From NCBI RefSeq assembly GCF_001547525.1, contig NZ_LNJP01000004.1, positions 558,001 to 622,000 of the forward strand: DNA of 64,000 bases. Reading direction: 5' to 3'. The notes under the pieces were generated by a model. It saw only the letters and a list, made by a program, of their open reading frames with translations, ran no database searches and had not been told where the DNA came from. Both the position numbers and the translations under genes were made by a program. The DNA is from Burkholderia anthina. GTDB taxonomy: Bacteria > Pseudomonadota > Gammaproteobacteria > Burkholderiales > Burkholderiaceae. Of the stretch, positions 44,955 through 54,477 are shown piece after piece (positions within the stretch are counted from its first letter, which is position 1; each line of letters starts with the position of its first letter).

Positions 44955-45386
44955 ATGTATCGCGTCAACGAGATCATGTCGCGCGACGTAGTATGCGTCG
45001 CACCGACCGACACGATTCGCCGTGCGGCCGAATTGATGCAGCGCTTCGACATCGGCGTGCTGCCCGTGTGCGAGGGCACCGAGCTCGTCGCGATCGTGAC
45101 CGACCGCGATCTGGCGGTGCGGGCGCTGTCGCACGGTCATTCGCCCGATACGCCGGTGCACGCGGTGGCGTCCAGACCCGTGCAGTGGTGCGTGGAAGAC
45201 GACGGCGTCGGCGACATTCAGCAGCGGATGGCCGACGTGCAGTTGCACCGGCTGCCGGTGCTCGATCGCAGCCGGAAGCTGGTCGGCATGGTGTCGCTCG
45301 GCGACATCGCGACGCGCGCGGGCGGCCCGGCGCGCGACGAGCTGGCCAATACGCTCGAGGACGTATCGCTGCCGCGCCGCCGCTGA
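44955..45386 (+). CDS. CBS-pair domain protein
   Basis: A 143-residue protein made of two CBS motifs: residues 7-60 (MSRDVVCVAPTDTIRRAAELMQRFDIGVLPV in pieces, then VTDRDLAVRAL) and 75-130 (QWCVEDDGVGDIQQRMADVQLHRLPVLD, then MVSLGDIATRAG). CBS pairs bind adenosine nucleotides and sense energy charge; stand-alone pairs in Burkholderia are common in low-oxygen and stress loci. An AAGGAGG site lies 5 bases before the ATG. Same strand and style as its PRC-barrel neighbour. Confidence 0.9.
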   Translation: MYRVNEIMSRDVVCVAPTDTIRRAAELMQRFDIGVLPVCEGTELVAIVTDRDLAVRALSHGHSPDTPVHAVASRPVQWCVEDDGVGDIQQRMADVQLHRLPVLDRSRKLVGMVSLGDIATRAGGPARDELANTLEDVSLPRRR

Positions 45387-45486
45387 CCGGCATCTCTCAT
45401 TGTTCTGCGTGGCCCGCCCCCCGGCGCCGTACCCGCGCGATGAATTTGCGCGCGGACCGCGGCGCCGCTTCGACCAGGAGGTTTCG

Positions 45487-45990
45487 ATGACAACGGACGA
45501 ACCGTCGCGCGACGCCGCGCGCATCGTCGGCGCGAACCCGCGCACGGCCGCCGGCGGGCCGGGGCCCGACGTGATGGCCGCGCGCACGCTCGAAGACGAT
45601 CGCGTGCTGACGATGGACGGCGACGACATCGGCAAGGTGAGCCACATCATGCTCGACGTACGCGCTGGACGGATCGCGTACGCGGTCGTGTCGTCGGGCG
45701 GCTTGCTCGGGATTGGCGACAAGCTGCTCGCGGTGCCGTGGAACGCGCTCGTTCTCGACGCCGAGCGCCAATGCTTCGTGCTGCCGGTCGACACCGCGCG
45801 CGTGCGCGAGGCGCCCGGCTTCGACAAGAGCCGGTGGCCCGCGATGGCCGACCCCGAATGGGCCGAGGCGCTGCATGCGTACTACGGCAGCTCGCCTTAC
45901 TGGCTGATCGAGGAAGGCGAAACGGCGCTCGATTCGCCGCCGTACGAGGCATCCCCCGGCGGCCCCGAAGACGGCACGCGGCAGCACTGA
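45487..45990 (+). CDS. PRC-barrel domain protein
   Basis: A 167-residue protein with one PRC barrel at residues 25-100 (ARTLEDDRVLTMDGDDIGKVSHIMLDVRAGRIAYAVVSSGGLLGIGDKLLAVPW in pieces). The C-terminal tail (YYGSSPYWLIEEGETALDSPPYEASPGGPEDG) is acidic. Such proteins are small soluble adaptor or RNA-related domains; stand-alone copies are stress-associated in proteobacteria. It follows the CBS gene by 100 bases on the same strand. Confidence 0.88.
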   Translation: MTTDEPSRDAARIVGANPRTAAGGPGPDVMAARTLEDDRVLTMDGDDIGKVSHIMLDVRAGRIAYAVVSSGGLLGIGDKLLAVPWNALVLDAERQCFVLPVDTARVREAPGFDKSRWPAMADPEWAEALHAYYGSSPYWLIEEGETALDSPPYEASPGGPEDGTRQH

Positions 45991-46012
45991 AGCGCACCCG
46001 CCGCAATGCGGG

Positions 46013-46639
46013 TCACTGCGCGGTGGCCACCGTCTTCGCGAGTTGCCGCGCGGCGCCCAGGTGCGCGTTCAGCGTCGGCAGCGTGCGGGCCGCGAACGCG
46101 CGAAGCTGCGGGTCGCGACCGTCTTTCGCCTCGGTTTCGTAGAGCCGGACCGCCGCTTCGTGCGCGCGGGGCCCGGCCAGCGCCACGTACGCCGTATCGA
46201 ATGCGTGCCCGTCCTTCGCTCGCAATGCTGTCACCTCCGGATCCACGAGCATCCGCGTCTGGACCGGCACGCCCTTCTGCGCGCCGAGATGCCGCAATTC
46301 GTCTGCAATACGCGCGTGATCGTCGACCATCCGGCGGGCGAAGGCTTTCACGTCCGCGTTCGATGATCGATCGAGCGCGAGCTGGCCGGCCTGTCGTTGT
46401 ACCTTGCCGATCATGCCGGCCTTGTCGACGAACTCGGCGTCGAGGCCGGCCGGCCGCTGCGTCATACCGGCCTCGTCGGCGGTCGAGCCCGGCCGGATGA
46501 CGCCCGGCGCGACGTGCGCGGACGAAGCGGGCGGCGCCTGCGCGTGCGATAGCGCGAACGTCCCGACACCGGCGGCGGCCATCAGCATGATGACTGCCGG
46601 CCCACGCCCGCGTTGTTTCATCCGGTTCGTTTTATTCAT
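46013..46639 (-). CDS. DUF4142-domain exported protein
   Basis: A 208-residue protein with an N-terminal signal (basic, then VIMLMAAAGVGTFALSHAQA). Residues 75-200 are the ferritin-like helical DUF4142 domain: EFVDKAGMIGKVQRQAGQLALDRSSNADVKAFARRMVDDHARIADELRHL in pieces. DUF4142 proteins are periplasmic and often induced under stress or in stationary phase; no enzyme activity is established. Start ATG at 46639 with GGAGG 8 bases upstream. Convergent with the PRC-barrel gene. Confidence 0.87.
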   Translation of the reverse strand: MNKTNRMKQRGRGPAVIMLMAAAGVGTFALSHAQAPPASSAHVAPGVIRPGSTADEAGMTQRPAGLDAEFVDKAGMIGKVQRQAGQLALDRSSNADVKAFARRMVDDHARIADELRHLGAQKGVPVQTRMLVDPEVTALRAKDGHAFDTAYVALAGPRAHEAAVRLYETEAKDGRDPQLRAFAARTLPTLNAHLGAARQLAKTVATAQ

Positions 46640-46690
46640 CCGGGCCTCCGATGTCGGGCGACGAAGCGGGGCCGGCCGCACGCCTTCCCT

Positions 46691-47236
46691 TCACGCGGGA
46701 CGATGGGCCGACGTGAAGAAATCGGTCCACGCGCCGTTGTGCCATGCGCCCTCGGTGCGCTCCACCGACAGCGCGCCGGCGGCGAGCATCGTCCGCTCCG
46801 CGAACGCGATCGTGCGCCGCGTCACGTGCGCGGCCAGCACGACGCCGTTTTCGCATTGCTTCAGTGCGCCATGTCCCTCGGGTGCATCGCCGCGCATCCG
46901 GCCGAGCGCGCCGCACAACGCGCCGACATAGGCGCCGACGAGCGGCACGCCGATCCACGCGAGCGCGGAATGAAGCCCGCCCAGATGGAGCACCGCGGCC
47001 CCGGCGAGCCCGACGATCGCGCCGATGGCCACGCCTTCCAGCGCGCCGAGGCCGCCCGGCCGCGCGGCGGAGTCCGCATAGACGTCGCCGCCGAGCCAGA
47101 ACAGCGCGTGCTGCCCGGGCGGATTGAGAAAGAAGACCTTCACGTCGTCCCGATGGATGGCGTGGCCGCGCAGTTGCTCCGCGCAGCGTTCCGCCTGCTC
47201 GAGCCGCGAGAAACGGCCCGCGATGATGGTGTCCAT
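46691..47236 (-). CDS. Conserved hypothetical membrane-associated protein (181 aa)
   Basis: A 181-residue protein. Residues 1-40 (MDTIIAGRFSRLEQAERCAEQLRG) look like the N-terminal module of general-stress 17M-type proteins; residues 66-110 are Gly/Ala-rich and hydrophobic (GLGALEGVAIGAIVGLAGAAVL and IGVPLVGAYVGALCGALG), consistent with a glycine-zipper membrane hairpin; the C-terminus is charged. Three small proteins of this type occur in the stress region on the same strand. Role unknown; likely envelope stress. Confidence 0.72.
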   Translation of the reverse strand: MDTIIAGRFSRLEQAERCAEQLRGHAIHRDDVKVFFLNPPGQHALFWLGGDVYADSAARPGGLGALEGVAIGAIVGLAGAAVLHLGGLHSALAWIGVPLVGAYVGALCGALGRMRGDAPEGHGALKQCENGVVLAAHVTRRTIAFAERTMLAAGALSVERTEGAWHNGAWTDFFTSAHRPA

Positions 47237-47316
47237 GTCGAACCCTCCTGCCCGGTGACGCGCAGGGTCGCGGGCGCGCGATGCCCGGTCGGCCCGGCGC
47301 TGGCCCGCGCATCACA

Positions 47317-47727
47317 TTACTTCCGGCGGATCTGCAGCTTGTCGCGCACGCCGCTCACGCCGCTGACGTCGTGCGCGACGCGGACCGCGGCCGCGCGTTG
47401 CCGCTCGTCGGGCACGTTGCCCGTCAATTCGACCACGCGGTCATGGACCTGCACGTCGATGTCGCCGGAAGCGAGGCCGCGTTCGGCGACGAGCGCGGCC
47501 CTGACGCGGGACGCGAGCGTCGCGTCGCGGATCTGGCCCCCGACGGCCGACGCCTGGCTCGCCAGCTTCGCACGCGTGCCCTCCTCGGCGGATGCGTAGC
47601 GGGGCGTCGCGATCCATGCACACGACAACATCAGTATGCTCGCGATCCGCCCGATCGGCGTCCTGCGTCGCGTGCGTGCCGGTTTGCCGCCCGTGCCGTC
47701 GCGCCGCGTGCTTTCCGTTGCGTCCAT
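47317..47727 (-). CDS. BON-domain exported protein
   Basis: A 136-residue protein. After a signal peptide (ASILMLSCAWIATPRYASA, about residues 28-46), a BON domain follows: ATLASRVRAALVAERGLASGDIDVQVHDRVVELTGNVPDERQRAAAVRVAHDVSGV in pieces. BON domains bind phospholipid and occur in OsmY and other periplasmic stress proteins. A GGAGGC site supports the ATG. The stop of the downstream hybrid kinase gene family lies upstream on the same strand, 68 bases away. Confidence 0.87.
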   Translation of the reverse strand: MDATESTRRDGTGGKPARTRRRTPIGRIASILMLSCAWIATPRYASAEEGTRAKLASQASAVGGQIRDATLASRVRAALVAERGLASGDIDVQVHDRVVELTGNVPDERQRAAAVRVAHDVSGVSGVRDKLQIRRK

Positions 47728-47795
47728 CGTGCCTCCTTTTTCGTATGCGGCCGGGGCGGTCAGGCGGCCGGATAGCCGCGCCCGTGTATTGGCCG

Positions 47796-49778
47796 TCACC
47801 GCTCGCGCGGCTTCGGGTCGCCCGCGTCGTCCGGGGCGACATCGACGATCACGCTCGCGAGCGTGGGCATGTCGACCGGCTTGCACAGATACGCATCGAA
47901 CCCGGCGGCCATCACGCGGCGCCGGTCGGTCTTGCCGGCGTGCGCGGTCACCGCGACGACCGGCAGATGCCCGCCGCCGTTGGGCAGGCGCCGGATCCGG
48001 TCCAGCAGCCAGTAGCCATCGCCGTCCGGCATCGCGAGATCCGACAGCACCACGCTCGGCGGCTGCCGCGCCACCGCTTCGAGCGCGTCGTGCCCCGAAC
48101 GCGCGGTCGATACCTGCGCGCCCATCGTTTCGAGCGCGGCCGCGAGGCTGGTGCGCGACGTCGCGTCGTCGTCGACCACCAGCACGCGCTGACCGTCGAG
48201 TGCGACCGTATTGGCCATGCCCTTCGCGCGCGCCGGCCGCTCCACCGGATCGTCGGCATCCCAGCCGGCCGGCAGCGTCACCGTGACGGTCGTTCCGCGC
48301 CCCGCGCCCGCGCTCGTCGCGACGACGTCGCCGCCGTGCAGCTGCGCGATGTGGCGCACGATCGACAAGCCGAGCCCGAGGCCGCGCTTCGGCGACGTGA
48401 ACGCGCCTTCCGGCCGGCTGAACGTCTCGAACAGATGCGGCAGGCGTTCCGGCGCGATACCTTGCCCGGTGTCGGCGACCGACAACCGTACGCGTTCGCC
48501 CGCGCGCGTCAGCGACACGTTGATGCGGCCGCCCGGCGGCGTGAACTTGATCGCGTTCGACAGCAGGTTCGACAGGACCTGGCGCAGGCGTTCGCCGTCC
48601 GCCGGAATCACGCAGGCCGGCATCGCGTACTCGGTCGACAGCACGAGCCCGTTTGCCTGCGCCGTCGCGTCGAGTTCGCGCGCCGCATCGCGCACGATCC
48701 GCACGAGATCGACCGGCACGCGTTCGAGGCGCAGCCGGCCGGTCGCGAGGGACGACGCGTCGAGCAGATCGGCGACCATGTGCGACAGCGACCGCGCGCT
48801 GCGGTCGATCGCATCGACCGCCTGTTGCGCGAAGCCCTGCCCGTCGGCGTTGCGCAGTACCTCGACCCAGCCGTAGATCACGTTCAGCGGCGTGCGCAGT
48901 TCGTGCGAGACCGTGGCCAGCAGCTCGTCCTTCAGCCGGTTCGACGCATCGGCCTGCACGCGCGCGTCGCGAGCGCCACGCAGCGAACGCAGGTCGCGGC
49001 GCTCGCTGCGGCGGCGTTCGCCCGCTTCGCGCAGCATCAGCGACAGGCCCGTGCAACGGCCCTCTGCATCGACGATCGGCGAAGCGGCGAAGGTGGCGCG
49101 AAACCGGCCGCCGTCGTGGCGCACGCAGAGTACGTCGAGCGGCCCGACCGGCGCGCGCAGGTCCGCGAACGACGCCGGCACCGCATGCCGGCGCAGCCAG
49201 CGCGGCGCGATCATCGTGACGATGTCGCGTCCGCTCGCCTGCGCCGCATCGATGCCGAAGATTCGTGCCGCGGCCGGATTCCAGCTGGTGATGCGGCGCG
49301 CGGCGTCGATCCCGACGATCGCATCGGGCGACGCATCGACCACCTGACGCAGCAGCCCGTCGTCGCGCACGCCCGCGCCGGCGGAAGGCTCGCGGTGCGG
49401 CGGGTGCGGCTCGCCGCGGGCGGCGTCGAACGCGCGCGGACGATCGTTCGCGACCAGCGGCTTCACGGCCGCCACCAGCACGCATTCGACGAAGCCGATC
49501 GCGACGAACGTGCCGGCTTGCGCGAGCAGCGTCGCCAGCGGCGCGGCGCGCCACCACCATGCGGCGATCACGCCGATGCTGGCGACGGTCGCGACCAGAC
49601 CGCCGCCGAACGACGTCAGCCATGCGGCAGCCGCCACGCCGGCATAAAAAGGCAGCGGCGCAAATGGCGCGTGCTCGCCGACAGCCCGGATCGCCCACGC
49701 CTGCAGCGCGGACGCGAGCCCGACGGCCAGTACGACCCATGCACCCTGCCGGAACAGCTCACGGGTCAGAGTCCTCAT
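47796..49778 (-). CDS. Membrane hybrid histidine kinase (DUF4118-PAS-HisKA-HATPase-REC)
   Basis: A 660-residue sensor. Residues 8-105 have four hydrophobic segments like KdpD/DUF4118 (APFAPLPFYAGVAAAAWLTSFGGGLVATV). A PAS domain spans 145-255 (DASPDAIVGIDAARRITSWNPAAARIFG). The HisKA phosphoacceptor His is in ATVSHELRTPLNVIYGW (about 300); the ATPase has NLLSNAIKFTPPGG, VADTGQGIAPERL and GLGLGLSIVRHIAQLHGG. A C-terminal receiver (535-650) carries VLVVDDDATSR, the phospho-Asp in VLSDLAMPDGDGYW and the Lys in YLCKPV. No Hpt domain is encoded nearby. It is divergent from a receiver-less sigma-54 activator. Confidence 0.92.
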   Translation of the reverse strand: MRTLTRELFRQGAWVVLAVGLASALQAWAIRAVGEHAPFAPLPFYAGVAAAAWLTSFGGGLVATVASIGVIAAWWWRAAPLATLLAQAGTFVAIGFVECVLVAAVKPLVANDRPRAFDAARGEPHPPHREPSAGAGVRDDGLLRQVVDASPDAIVGIDAARRITSWNPAAARIFGIDAAQASGRDIVTMIAPRWLRRHAVPASFADLRAPVGPLDVLCVRHDGGRFRATFAASPIVDAEGRCTGLSLMLREAGERRRSERRDLRSLRGARDARVQADASNRLKDELLATVSHELRTPLNVIYGWVEVLRNADGQGFAQQAVDAIDRSARSLSHMVADLLDASSLATGRLRLERVPVDLVRIVRDAARELDATAQANGLVLSTEYAMPACVIPADGERLRQVLSNLLSNAIKFTPPGGRINVSLTRAGERVRLSVADTGQGIAPERLPHLFETFSRPEGAFTSPKRGLGLGLSIVRHIAQLHGGDVVATSAGAGRGTTVTVTLPAGWDADDPVERPARAKGMANTVALDGQRVLVVDDDATSRTSLAAALETMGAQVSTARSGHDALEAVARQPPSVVLSDLAMPDGDGYWLLDRIRRLPNGGGHLPVVAVTAHAGKTDRRRVMAAGFDAYLCKPVDMPTLASVIVDVAPDDAGDPKPRER

Positions 49779-50233
49779 TGCATCCTTGCATCGCGCCGGC
49801 TCCCGTCGTGCGGGGGGAATGCCGCCTTTCGGCCATCCGGCATGCCGTCGAACGCGCCGGGGCGAGCTTGAGGGCGTCAGCAAAGAACGTACCCGGGTGG
49901 CGGCGCATTCGCGGCCCGCGGCAGCCGATGGCCGGCCCCGCGCCGGCGCCCGGTGCGACCGGGCCGGTGGCGGGCGGGTTCGCCGGGCGCGCCGCCGCGA
50001 TATGTCGCCGGCCGCTTTTTTCATCGGGTTTCTGTAAAAAAGCGCTGGTCCTGACCGAACGCGTCATCACGCCGGGGCCGGCGACAAAACCGATGGCCTG
50101 TTGCTTTCACTCACGCCGCGTGCATTGGAATTTTCTATTCGGCGGCACCTTCGCGGTCGTTTCGCTGTCGATGATAAATATTGCAATCAACGGAACGTGC
50201 GATGCCGTTTTTCAAAACGGCCCGTGAACGCCT
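49779..50233. other. Divergent promoter region with GCCGTTTT-N2-AAAACGGC palindrome
   Basis: About 455 bases between the hybrid kinase and the sigma-54 activator; no gene supported. The right half is AT-richer. A perfect 8-base inverted repeat with a 2-base centre lies at 50204-50221, ending 12 bases before the activator ATG; it may bind the activator's own Fis-type helix-turn-helix (autoregulation) or mask the ribosome site. Confidence 0.5.
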
Positions 50234-51211
50234 ATGGGTGAATCCGCCAACCGGACGAAGCAGCGCGCAGACGGTCGCCGGCTGTCCGGCCGGTCCGCCG
50301 CGATGCGCACGCTGCTCGCCCGTATCGAGAAAATCGCGCCGACCCGCGCGAGCGTGATGATTGCCGGCGAAAGCGGGGTCGGCAAGGATATCGTCGCGCG
50401 GCGGTTGCACGATCTGAGCGCGCGACGCGACGGTCCGTTCGTGCCGATGAACTGCGGCGCGATTCCGCCCGACCTGGCCGAGGCGCATCTGTTCGGGCAC
50501 GAGAAAGGCAGCTTTACCGGTGCGATCACGCAGCGTGAAGGCTTCTTCGAAGCCGCGCGCGGCGGCACGCTGCTGCTCGACGAGGTCGCGGAAATGCCCG
50601 CGGCGCTGCAGGTGAAGCTGCTGCGGGCGATCGAGTCGAACACGATCGTGCGCGTGGGCGGCACCGAATCGATTCCGCTCGACGTGCGGTTCGTTTCGGC
50701 CACCCGTCACAATCCGGCCGACGCCGTGCGCGACGGCCGGTTGCGCGAGGACCTGTTCTACCGGCTCGCCGCGTTCGCGATCTACGTGCCGCCGCTGCGC
50801 CAGCGCGACGGCGACGTCGAGACGATCGCGCAGGAGTTCGTCGACACGCTGAACGCGCGGCATCGCGCGCACAAGCGGCTGACCGACGCGGCGATCGCCG
50901 CGTTGCGCGCGTATTCGTGGCCCGGCAACGTGCGCGAACTGCACAACACGATCGAGCGTGCATACATCCTGTCGGACGAAGGTATCGACGTCGCGCTGCC
51001 GAAGCAGCCGCTGCCGGCGGCCGCCAGCACGTCGGAAGGCGCGATGGCGCTGCCGCTCGGCGCGACGCTGCACCATGTGCAGCAACGCTTCATCGCGGAG
51101 ACGTTGCGTCACTTCGACGGCAACAAGCCGCGGGCGGCCAAGGCGCTCGGCATCAGCCTGAAGACGCTCTACAACCGGCTCGCGCTGATGCGCGACCAGG
51201 GCGGCTCGTGA
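50234..51211 (+). CDS. Sigma-54 interaction-domain transcriptional activator without receiver domain
   Basis: A 325-residue bacterial enhancer-binding protein. The AAA+ domain starts almost at the N-terminus: Walker A GESGVGKD (about 45-52), the sigma-54 contact loop as GSFTGA instead of GAFTGA, Walker B GGTLLLDEVAEM, sensor and arginine-finger region RLREDLFYRL, and WPGNVRELHNTIERAYI. A Fis-type helix-turn-helix closes the protein (NKPRAAKALGISLKTLYNRL). With no receiver, GAF or PAS domain, control must come from elsewhere, as in PspF/HrpR-type activators. The neighbouring hybrid kinase faces it across a shared promoter. Confidence 0.92.
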   Translation: MGESANRTKQRADGRRLSGRSAAMRTLLARIEKIAPTRASVMIAGESGVGKDIVARRLHDLSARRDGPFVPMNCGAIPPDLAEAHLFGHEKGSFTGAITQREGFFEAARGGTLLLDEVAEMPAALQVKLLRAIESNTIVRVGGTESIPLDVRFVSATRHNPADAVRDGRLREDLFYRLAAFAIYVPPLRQRDGDVETIAQEFVDTLNARHRAHKRLTDAAIAALRAYSWPGNVRELHNTIERAYILSDEGIDVALPKQPLPAAASTSEGAMALPLGATLHHVQQRFIAETLRHFDGNKPRAAKALGISLKTLYNRLALMRDQGGS

Positions 51212-51216
51212 GCGGC

Positions 51217-51239
51217 GCGGCCCGCATGGCGCGGGCCGC
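51217..51239. terminator. Bidirectional hairpin between convergent genes
   Basis: Nine-base stem GCGGCCCGC/GCGGGCCGC with a 5-base loop in the 50-base gap between the activator stop and the chemoreceptor stop. Lacks a T tract. Confidence 0.4.
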
Positions 51240-51262
51240 GAGCCACCCGGCCACGGGGCGCG

Positions 51263-53062
51263 TCAGGCGACCTTGAACTGCCCGACCGTCGTCGCCAGCG
51301 CATTCGCCTGCGACTGCAGCGCGGTGGCCGCCGCCGTCGACTGTTCGACGAGCGCCGCGTTCTGCTGCACCATTTCGTCGAGCTGGCTGACCGCGCGGTT
51401 CACTTCCTGGATGCCGCGCGTCTGCTCGTTCGCCGCGTGCGTGATCTCGGAGATGATGGTCGTCACGTTCGCCACGTTGGACACGATCTCGCGCATCGTG
51501 TCGCCGGCCTGGCGCACCTGCCCGGACCCCGCCGACACGCTCGCGACCGTCGATTCCACCAGCACCTTCACTTCGCGCGCTGCCTGCGCGCTGCGTTGCG
51601 CGAGGCTGCGCACTTCCTGCGCGACGACCGCGAAGCCGCGGCCCTGCTCGCCCGCCCGCGCCGCTTCGACGGCCGCGTTCAGCGCGAGGATGTTGGTCTG
51701 GAACGCGATCCCGTCGATCACGCCGATGATGTCGCCGATCCGGCCCGACGCTTCCTCGATCTTCCCCATCGTCGCGACGACGTCCGACACGACCACGCCG
51801 CCGTGCGACGCGATCCGCGACGCGGCCGCCGCGCGTTCGTCGGCCTGGCTGGCGGCGGCGGCCGACTGACCGACGGTCGCGGTGATCTCTTCCATCGACG
51901 CCGCGGTTTGCTCGAGGCTCGCCGCCGCCGATTCGGTACGCGACGACAGGTCCTGGTTGCCGGCCGCGATCTCGTTCGCGGCCGTGCGCACCGATTCGCT
52001 CGCGTCGCGGATCTGGCGCATCACGTCGTTCAACTTGTCGACGAAGCTGTTGAACGAGCGCGCGATGTCGGCCACTTCGTCTCGGCCGGCGGCCGGCAGG
52101 CGCTGCGTCAGGTCGCCGGCGCCCGAGCCGATCGCGGCCATCGCCTGGCGCACCTGCGACAGGCGGCGGAATGCCGTCGTGGTGATCGCGCCGATGATCA
52201 GCGACGCCACGCCGACGATCACGATCAGCGTAATCAGCGACGCGGTCAGCAGCGAACGCATGCCGGCCGTCGCTTCGGCCTTGTCGAGCAGCACCAGCGC
52301 GTACCAGTCGGTGCCGGGCACGGGCTTCGCGCGCACCAGCTTCGCGTCGCCGCCGACGCCGACCTCGACCGGCGCGTTCGCCGCCGCGATCGATGCGACG
52401 CCGAGCGAACCGAGTTCGGGCGATACGTCGGCGACCGGCTTCAGCGTGAGCTTCGCATCCGGGTGCGCGACGACGTGGCCGCTGCTGTCGATCAGCATCC
52501 CGAAGCTCGCCGGCGTCGGGCGGATCGACTTGACGTTGGCGATCACGCTGTCCATCGACAGGTCCGCGGCGACCACGCCCTTCAGCGCGCCGTCGCGCAG
52601 GATAGGCACCGCGAACGTGACGACGAGGTTGCCGGTGCCGGCATCGACGTACGGCGGCGTCACGACCGGCTTGCCGGCCTGCGCGGCCTGCTTGTACCAC
52701 GGGCGGCCGGTCGGGTCGTAGTCGGGCGGGATGCCGGTCGGGTCGGAGAAGTGGAACGCCTTGTCCGCATAACCGGCATAGACGTTCGTGAAGCCACCGG
52801 CCGCGGCCATCTGCTTGAACACCGGCAGCGGATCGGGCGTCAGCGCGGCATCCTGCAGCGACGCGATCATCCGGCTGCGGGTCGCGACCCAGTCGGCGAT
52901 CCCCACCACGTGGCCGCTCGCGACCGAGACCAGGTTGCGGTCGATCGCGTCGTCGTTGTACGAGCGTGCGATGAAATAGTTGATCAGGGTCGTGGCGACG
53001 AGCGCGAATACGACGATGGAGACGCACGCGGCGAGAATGCGGGCGCGAATGGACGAAAACAT
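51263..53062 (-). CDS. Methyl-accepting chemotaxis protein with dCache sensor domain
   Basis: A 599-residue chemoreceptor. One membrane helix at residues 8-30, a periplasmic dCache_1 domain to about 275 (including [33 protein letters not shown] and [15 protein letters not shown]), a second helix at 285-305, HAMP, then a cytoplasmic signalling domain whose tip is conserved: [30 protein letters not shown]. dCache domains of this type often bind amino acids or carboxylic acids. No C-terminal NWETF-like pentapeptide; it ends QFKVA. Monocistronic, convergent with the sigma-54 activator. Confidence 0.93.
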   Translation of the reverse strand: MFSSIRARILAACVSIVVFALVATTLINYFIARSYNDDAIDRNLVSVASGHVVGIADWVATRSRMIASLQDAALTPDPLPVFKQMAAAGGFTNVYAGYADKAFHFSDPTGIPPDYDPTGRPWYKQAAQAGKPVVTPPYVDAGTGNLVVTFAVPILRDGALKGVVAADLSMDSVIANVKSIRPTPASFGMLIDSSGHVVAHPDAKLTLKPVADVSPELGSLGVASIAAANAPVEVGVGGDAKLVRAKPVPGTDWYALVLLDKAEATAGMRSLLTASLITLIVIVGVASLIIGAITTTAFRRLSQVRQAMAAIGSGAGDLTQRLPAAGRDEVADIARSFNSFVDKLNDVMRQIRDASESVRTAANEIAAGNQDLSSRTESAAASLEQTAASMEEITATVGQSAAAASQADERAAAASRIASHGGVVVSDVVATMGKIEEASGRIGDIIGVIDGIAFQTNILALNAAVEAARAGEQGRGFAVVAQEVRSLAQRSAQAAREVKVLVESTVASVSAGSGQVRQAGDTMREIVSNVANVTTIISEITHAANEQTRGIQEVNRAVSQLDEMVQQNAALVEQSTAAATALQSQANALATTVGQFKVA

Positions 53063-53245
53063 GGCAACGACTCGGTAAGAGCGGGCGAACGCCCGGTGGA
53101 CGAATTCACCGGGTAAACGGCAAATCGCACCACTTTCTTGAGGTCGTTGTGACGATTCAGTGAAACATATGACGAAAGGCGCCGGCGACTGTCGGCGGAC
53201 CGTCAGGATGGCTGGCGCGACGGGTCCCCATCCGGCCGCCATCCG

Positions 53246-53500
53246 CTACAGCCGACGGCTCGGCCGCGGATCGGTATCCGCGGGCGCCGCATCGGCGCGC
53301 GTGTCGCGGTCGAGGTCGTCCTTCTGGCGCATCCGCTCGCGCAGATGGCGGATCGCGAATACGTGGATGTAGTCGTGCACGCGTGCGCCGGACGACAGCG
53401 CGCGCACTTCGTCGTCGAGCATCGCACGCAGCTGATCCGCGCCGATCGCGCGCCGCTCGGCGGCTTCCTTCAGTGAATCGAGCAAATTGTCCTTGGACAT
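53246..53500 (-). CDS. Small hypothetical protein, DUF3562-like (84 aa)
   Basis: An 84-residue soluble protein. The part EVRALSSGARVHDYIHVFAIRHLRERM (residues 32-58) resembles the C-terminal helix pattern of DUF3562, a Burkholderia small-protein family; the tail is acidic/basic and probably disordered. Start ATG at 53500 is preferred. An FNR-like sequence (TTGCG-N4-ATCAA) lies about 95-110 bases upstream. Function unknown. Confidence 0.6.
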   Translation of the reverse strand: MSKDNLLDSLKEAAERRAIGADQLRAMLDDEVRALSSGARVHDYIHVFAIRHLRERMRQKDDLDRDTRADAAPADTDPRPSRRL

Positions 53501-54042
53501 CGACGGACTCCTGGCGGTCGAGGAACGAAACGGATGACGGTACTGGAAGCTTAAGACTAGATGGACGCGCGGCGTACGATGCGCCGACGCGTGTTTGCGC
53601 GCGATCAACGGCACGTTGCGTGCCGCCGCGCCGATCCGTTTCCGGACCGGCCCCGCGAAGTTCGCGAGGCACATGGCCTGCGAACGACACTGGAAACCCT
53701 GCCACGCCACCCGGGGCGCGGCACTGGCGACGACGGCGGGCGAAACGCCGTGCGGCGCCGGTGCAGACGCGAACTTAGACCGGCCGAAATCATGCGTCAA
53801 GCAGCGCCGCGCGCGTACCGTCCATTCGTCGAACGAACGCGCCGAACCGGCCGGTCGGCCGCCACGCGTGTCAGCGGATTCCGATACGCGTCGCGCCATT
53901 TCCTGACAGCGACTTCAGCACGCACCGCTTGGCAGCGCGCCGCCGCCACACGATACTGATCACATGAACCACGCGTTCATACCGGAGCATCGCTCAGCCG
54001 GCCACCGAGCCGGCACGCGGGGTTCCGCGCAGGAGACCAACC
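53501..54042. other. Intergenic region, about 540 bases
   Basis: No convincing gene. Open frames on both strands are Arg/Ala/Thr-rich and without domains. An FNR-like half-palindrome TTGCG-CGCG-ATCAA lies at 53595-53608. It should hold the promoter of the 84-residue gene and of the plus-strand gene at 54043. Confidence 0.5.
53595..53608. promoter_or_regulatory. FNR/ANR-like site TTGCG-N4-ATCAA
   Basis: Eight of ten positions match TTGAT-N4-ATCAA. It lies about 95-108 bases upstream of the 84-residue small gene. Weak alone, but two similar sites occur upstream of the universal stress protein genes. Confidence 0.3.
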
Positions 54043-54477
54043 ATGGCACATCGCAACTTACCGGGCCGGGACGGCCAGCGGCGCACGTCGGGCAACGCGC
54101 GCGCCCTGCCCGCCCGGGCCGCGTCGGCCGGCAACCGTCCGTCCGACGACCTCGACACCTTGCTCGCGCTCGCACGCGAGGCCGGATTGCTCGTCACGCT
54201 GGACGGGCAGATCGGCCGCGAAAAATATCAGAGCGTCGCGGGCTCGGTCCTCGCATTGCAGCGGTTCGCCGCGGCACTGTGTGCGCGAAACGCGGCCGAC
54301 GTGCCGGCCGCATCGGAGCCGCGTCGCAAGGCGCGCCCGGGCTGGCCGCATGCGAATCGTTTGCGCAGCCGCACGTGTAGCGCATGCGCACCGCTGCATG
54401 TCGTACGTCCGCACGCGCGGGTACGACGCGGCGCGGGCCGCCGGCACGACCTGCGATCGATTCTTCGTACCCTCTGA
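54043..54477 (+). CDS. Conserved small hypothetical protein, possibly altered C-terminus
   Basis: A 144-residue frame. Residues 33-80 (DDLDTLLALAREAGLLVTLDGQIGREKYQSVAGSVLALQRFAAAL in pieces) look like a genuine folded small protein; the flanking N-terminal 30 and C-terminal 60 residues are Arg/Ala-rich and not family-like. The start has a GGAGACC site. A frameshift or read-through after about residue 85 is possible, making the true protein shorter. No known function. Located among stress genes. Confidence 0.5.
   Translation: MAHRNLPGRDGQRRTSGNARALPARAASAGNRPSDDLDTLLALAREAGLLVTLDGQIGREKYQSVAGSVLALQRFAAALCARNAADVPAASEPRRKARPGWPHANRLRSRTCSACAPLHVVRPHARVRRGAGRRHDLRSILRTL

Noticed and set aside
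50090-50115. Possible sigma-54 promoter (GATGGCCTGTTGCTTTC) before the activator gene
   Set aside because: The GG and GC pairs are only 6 bases apart rather than the required 10, so it does not fit the -24/-12 pattern.
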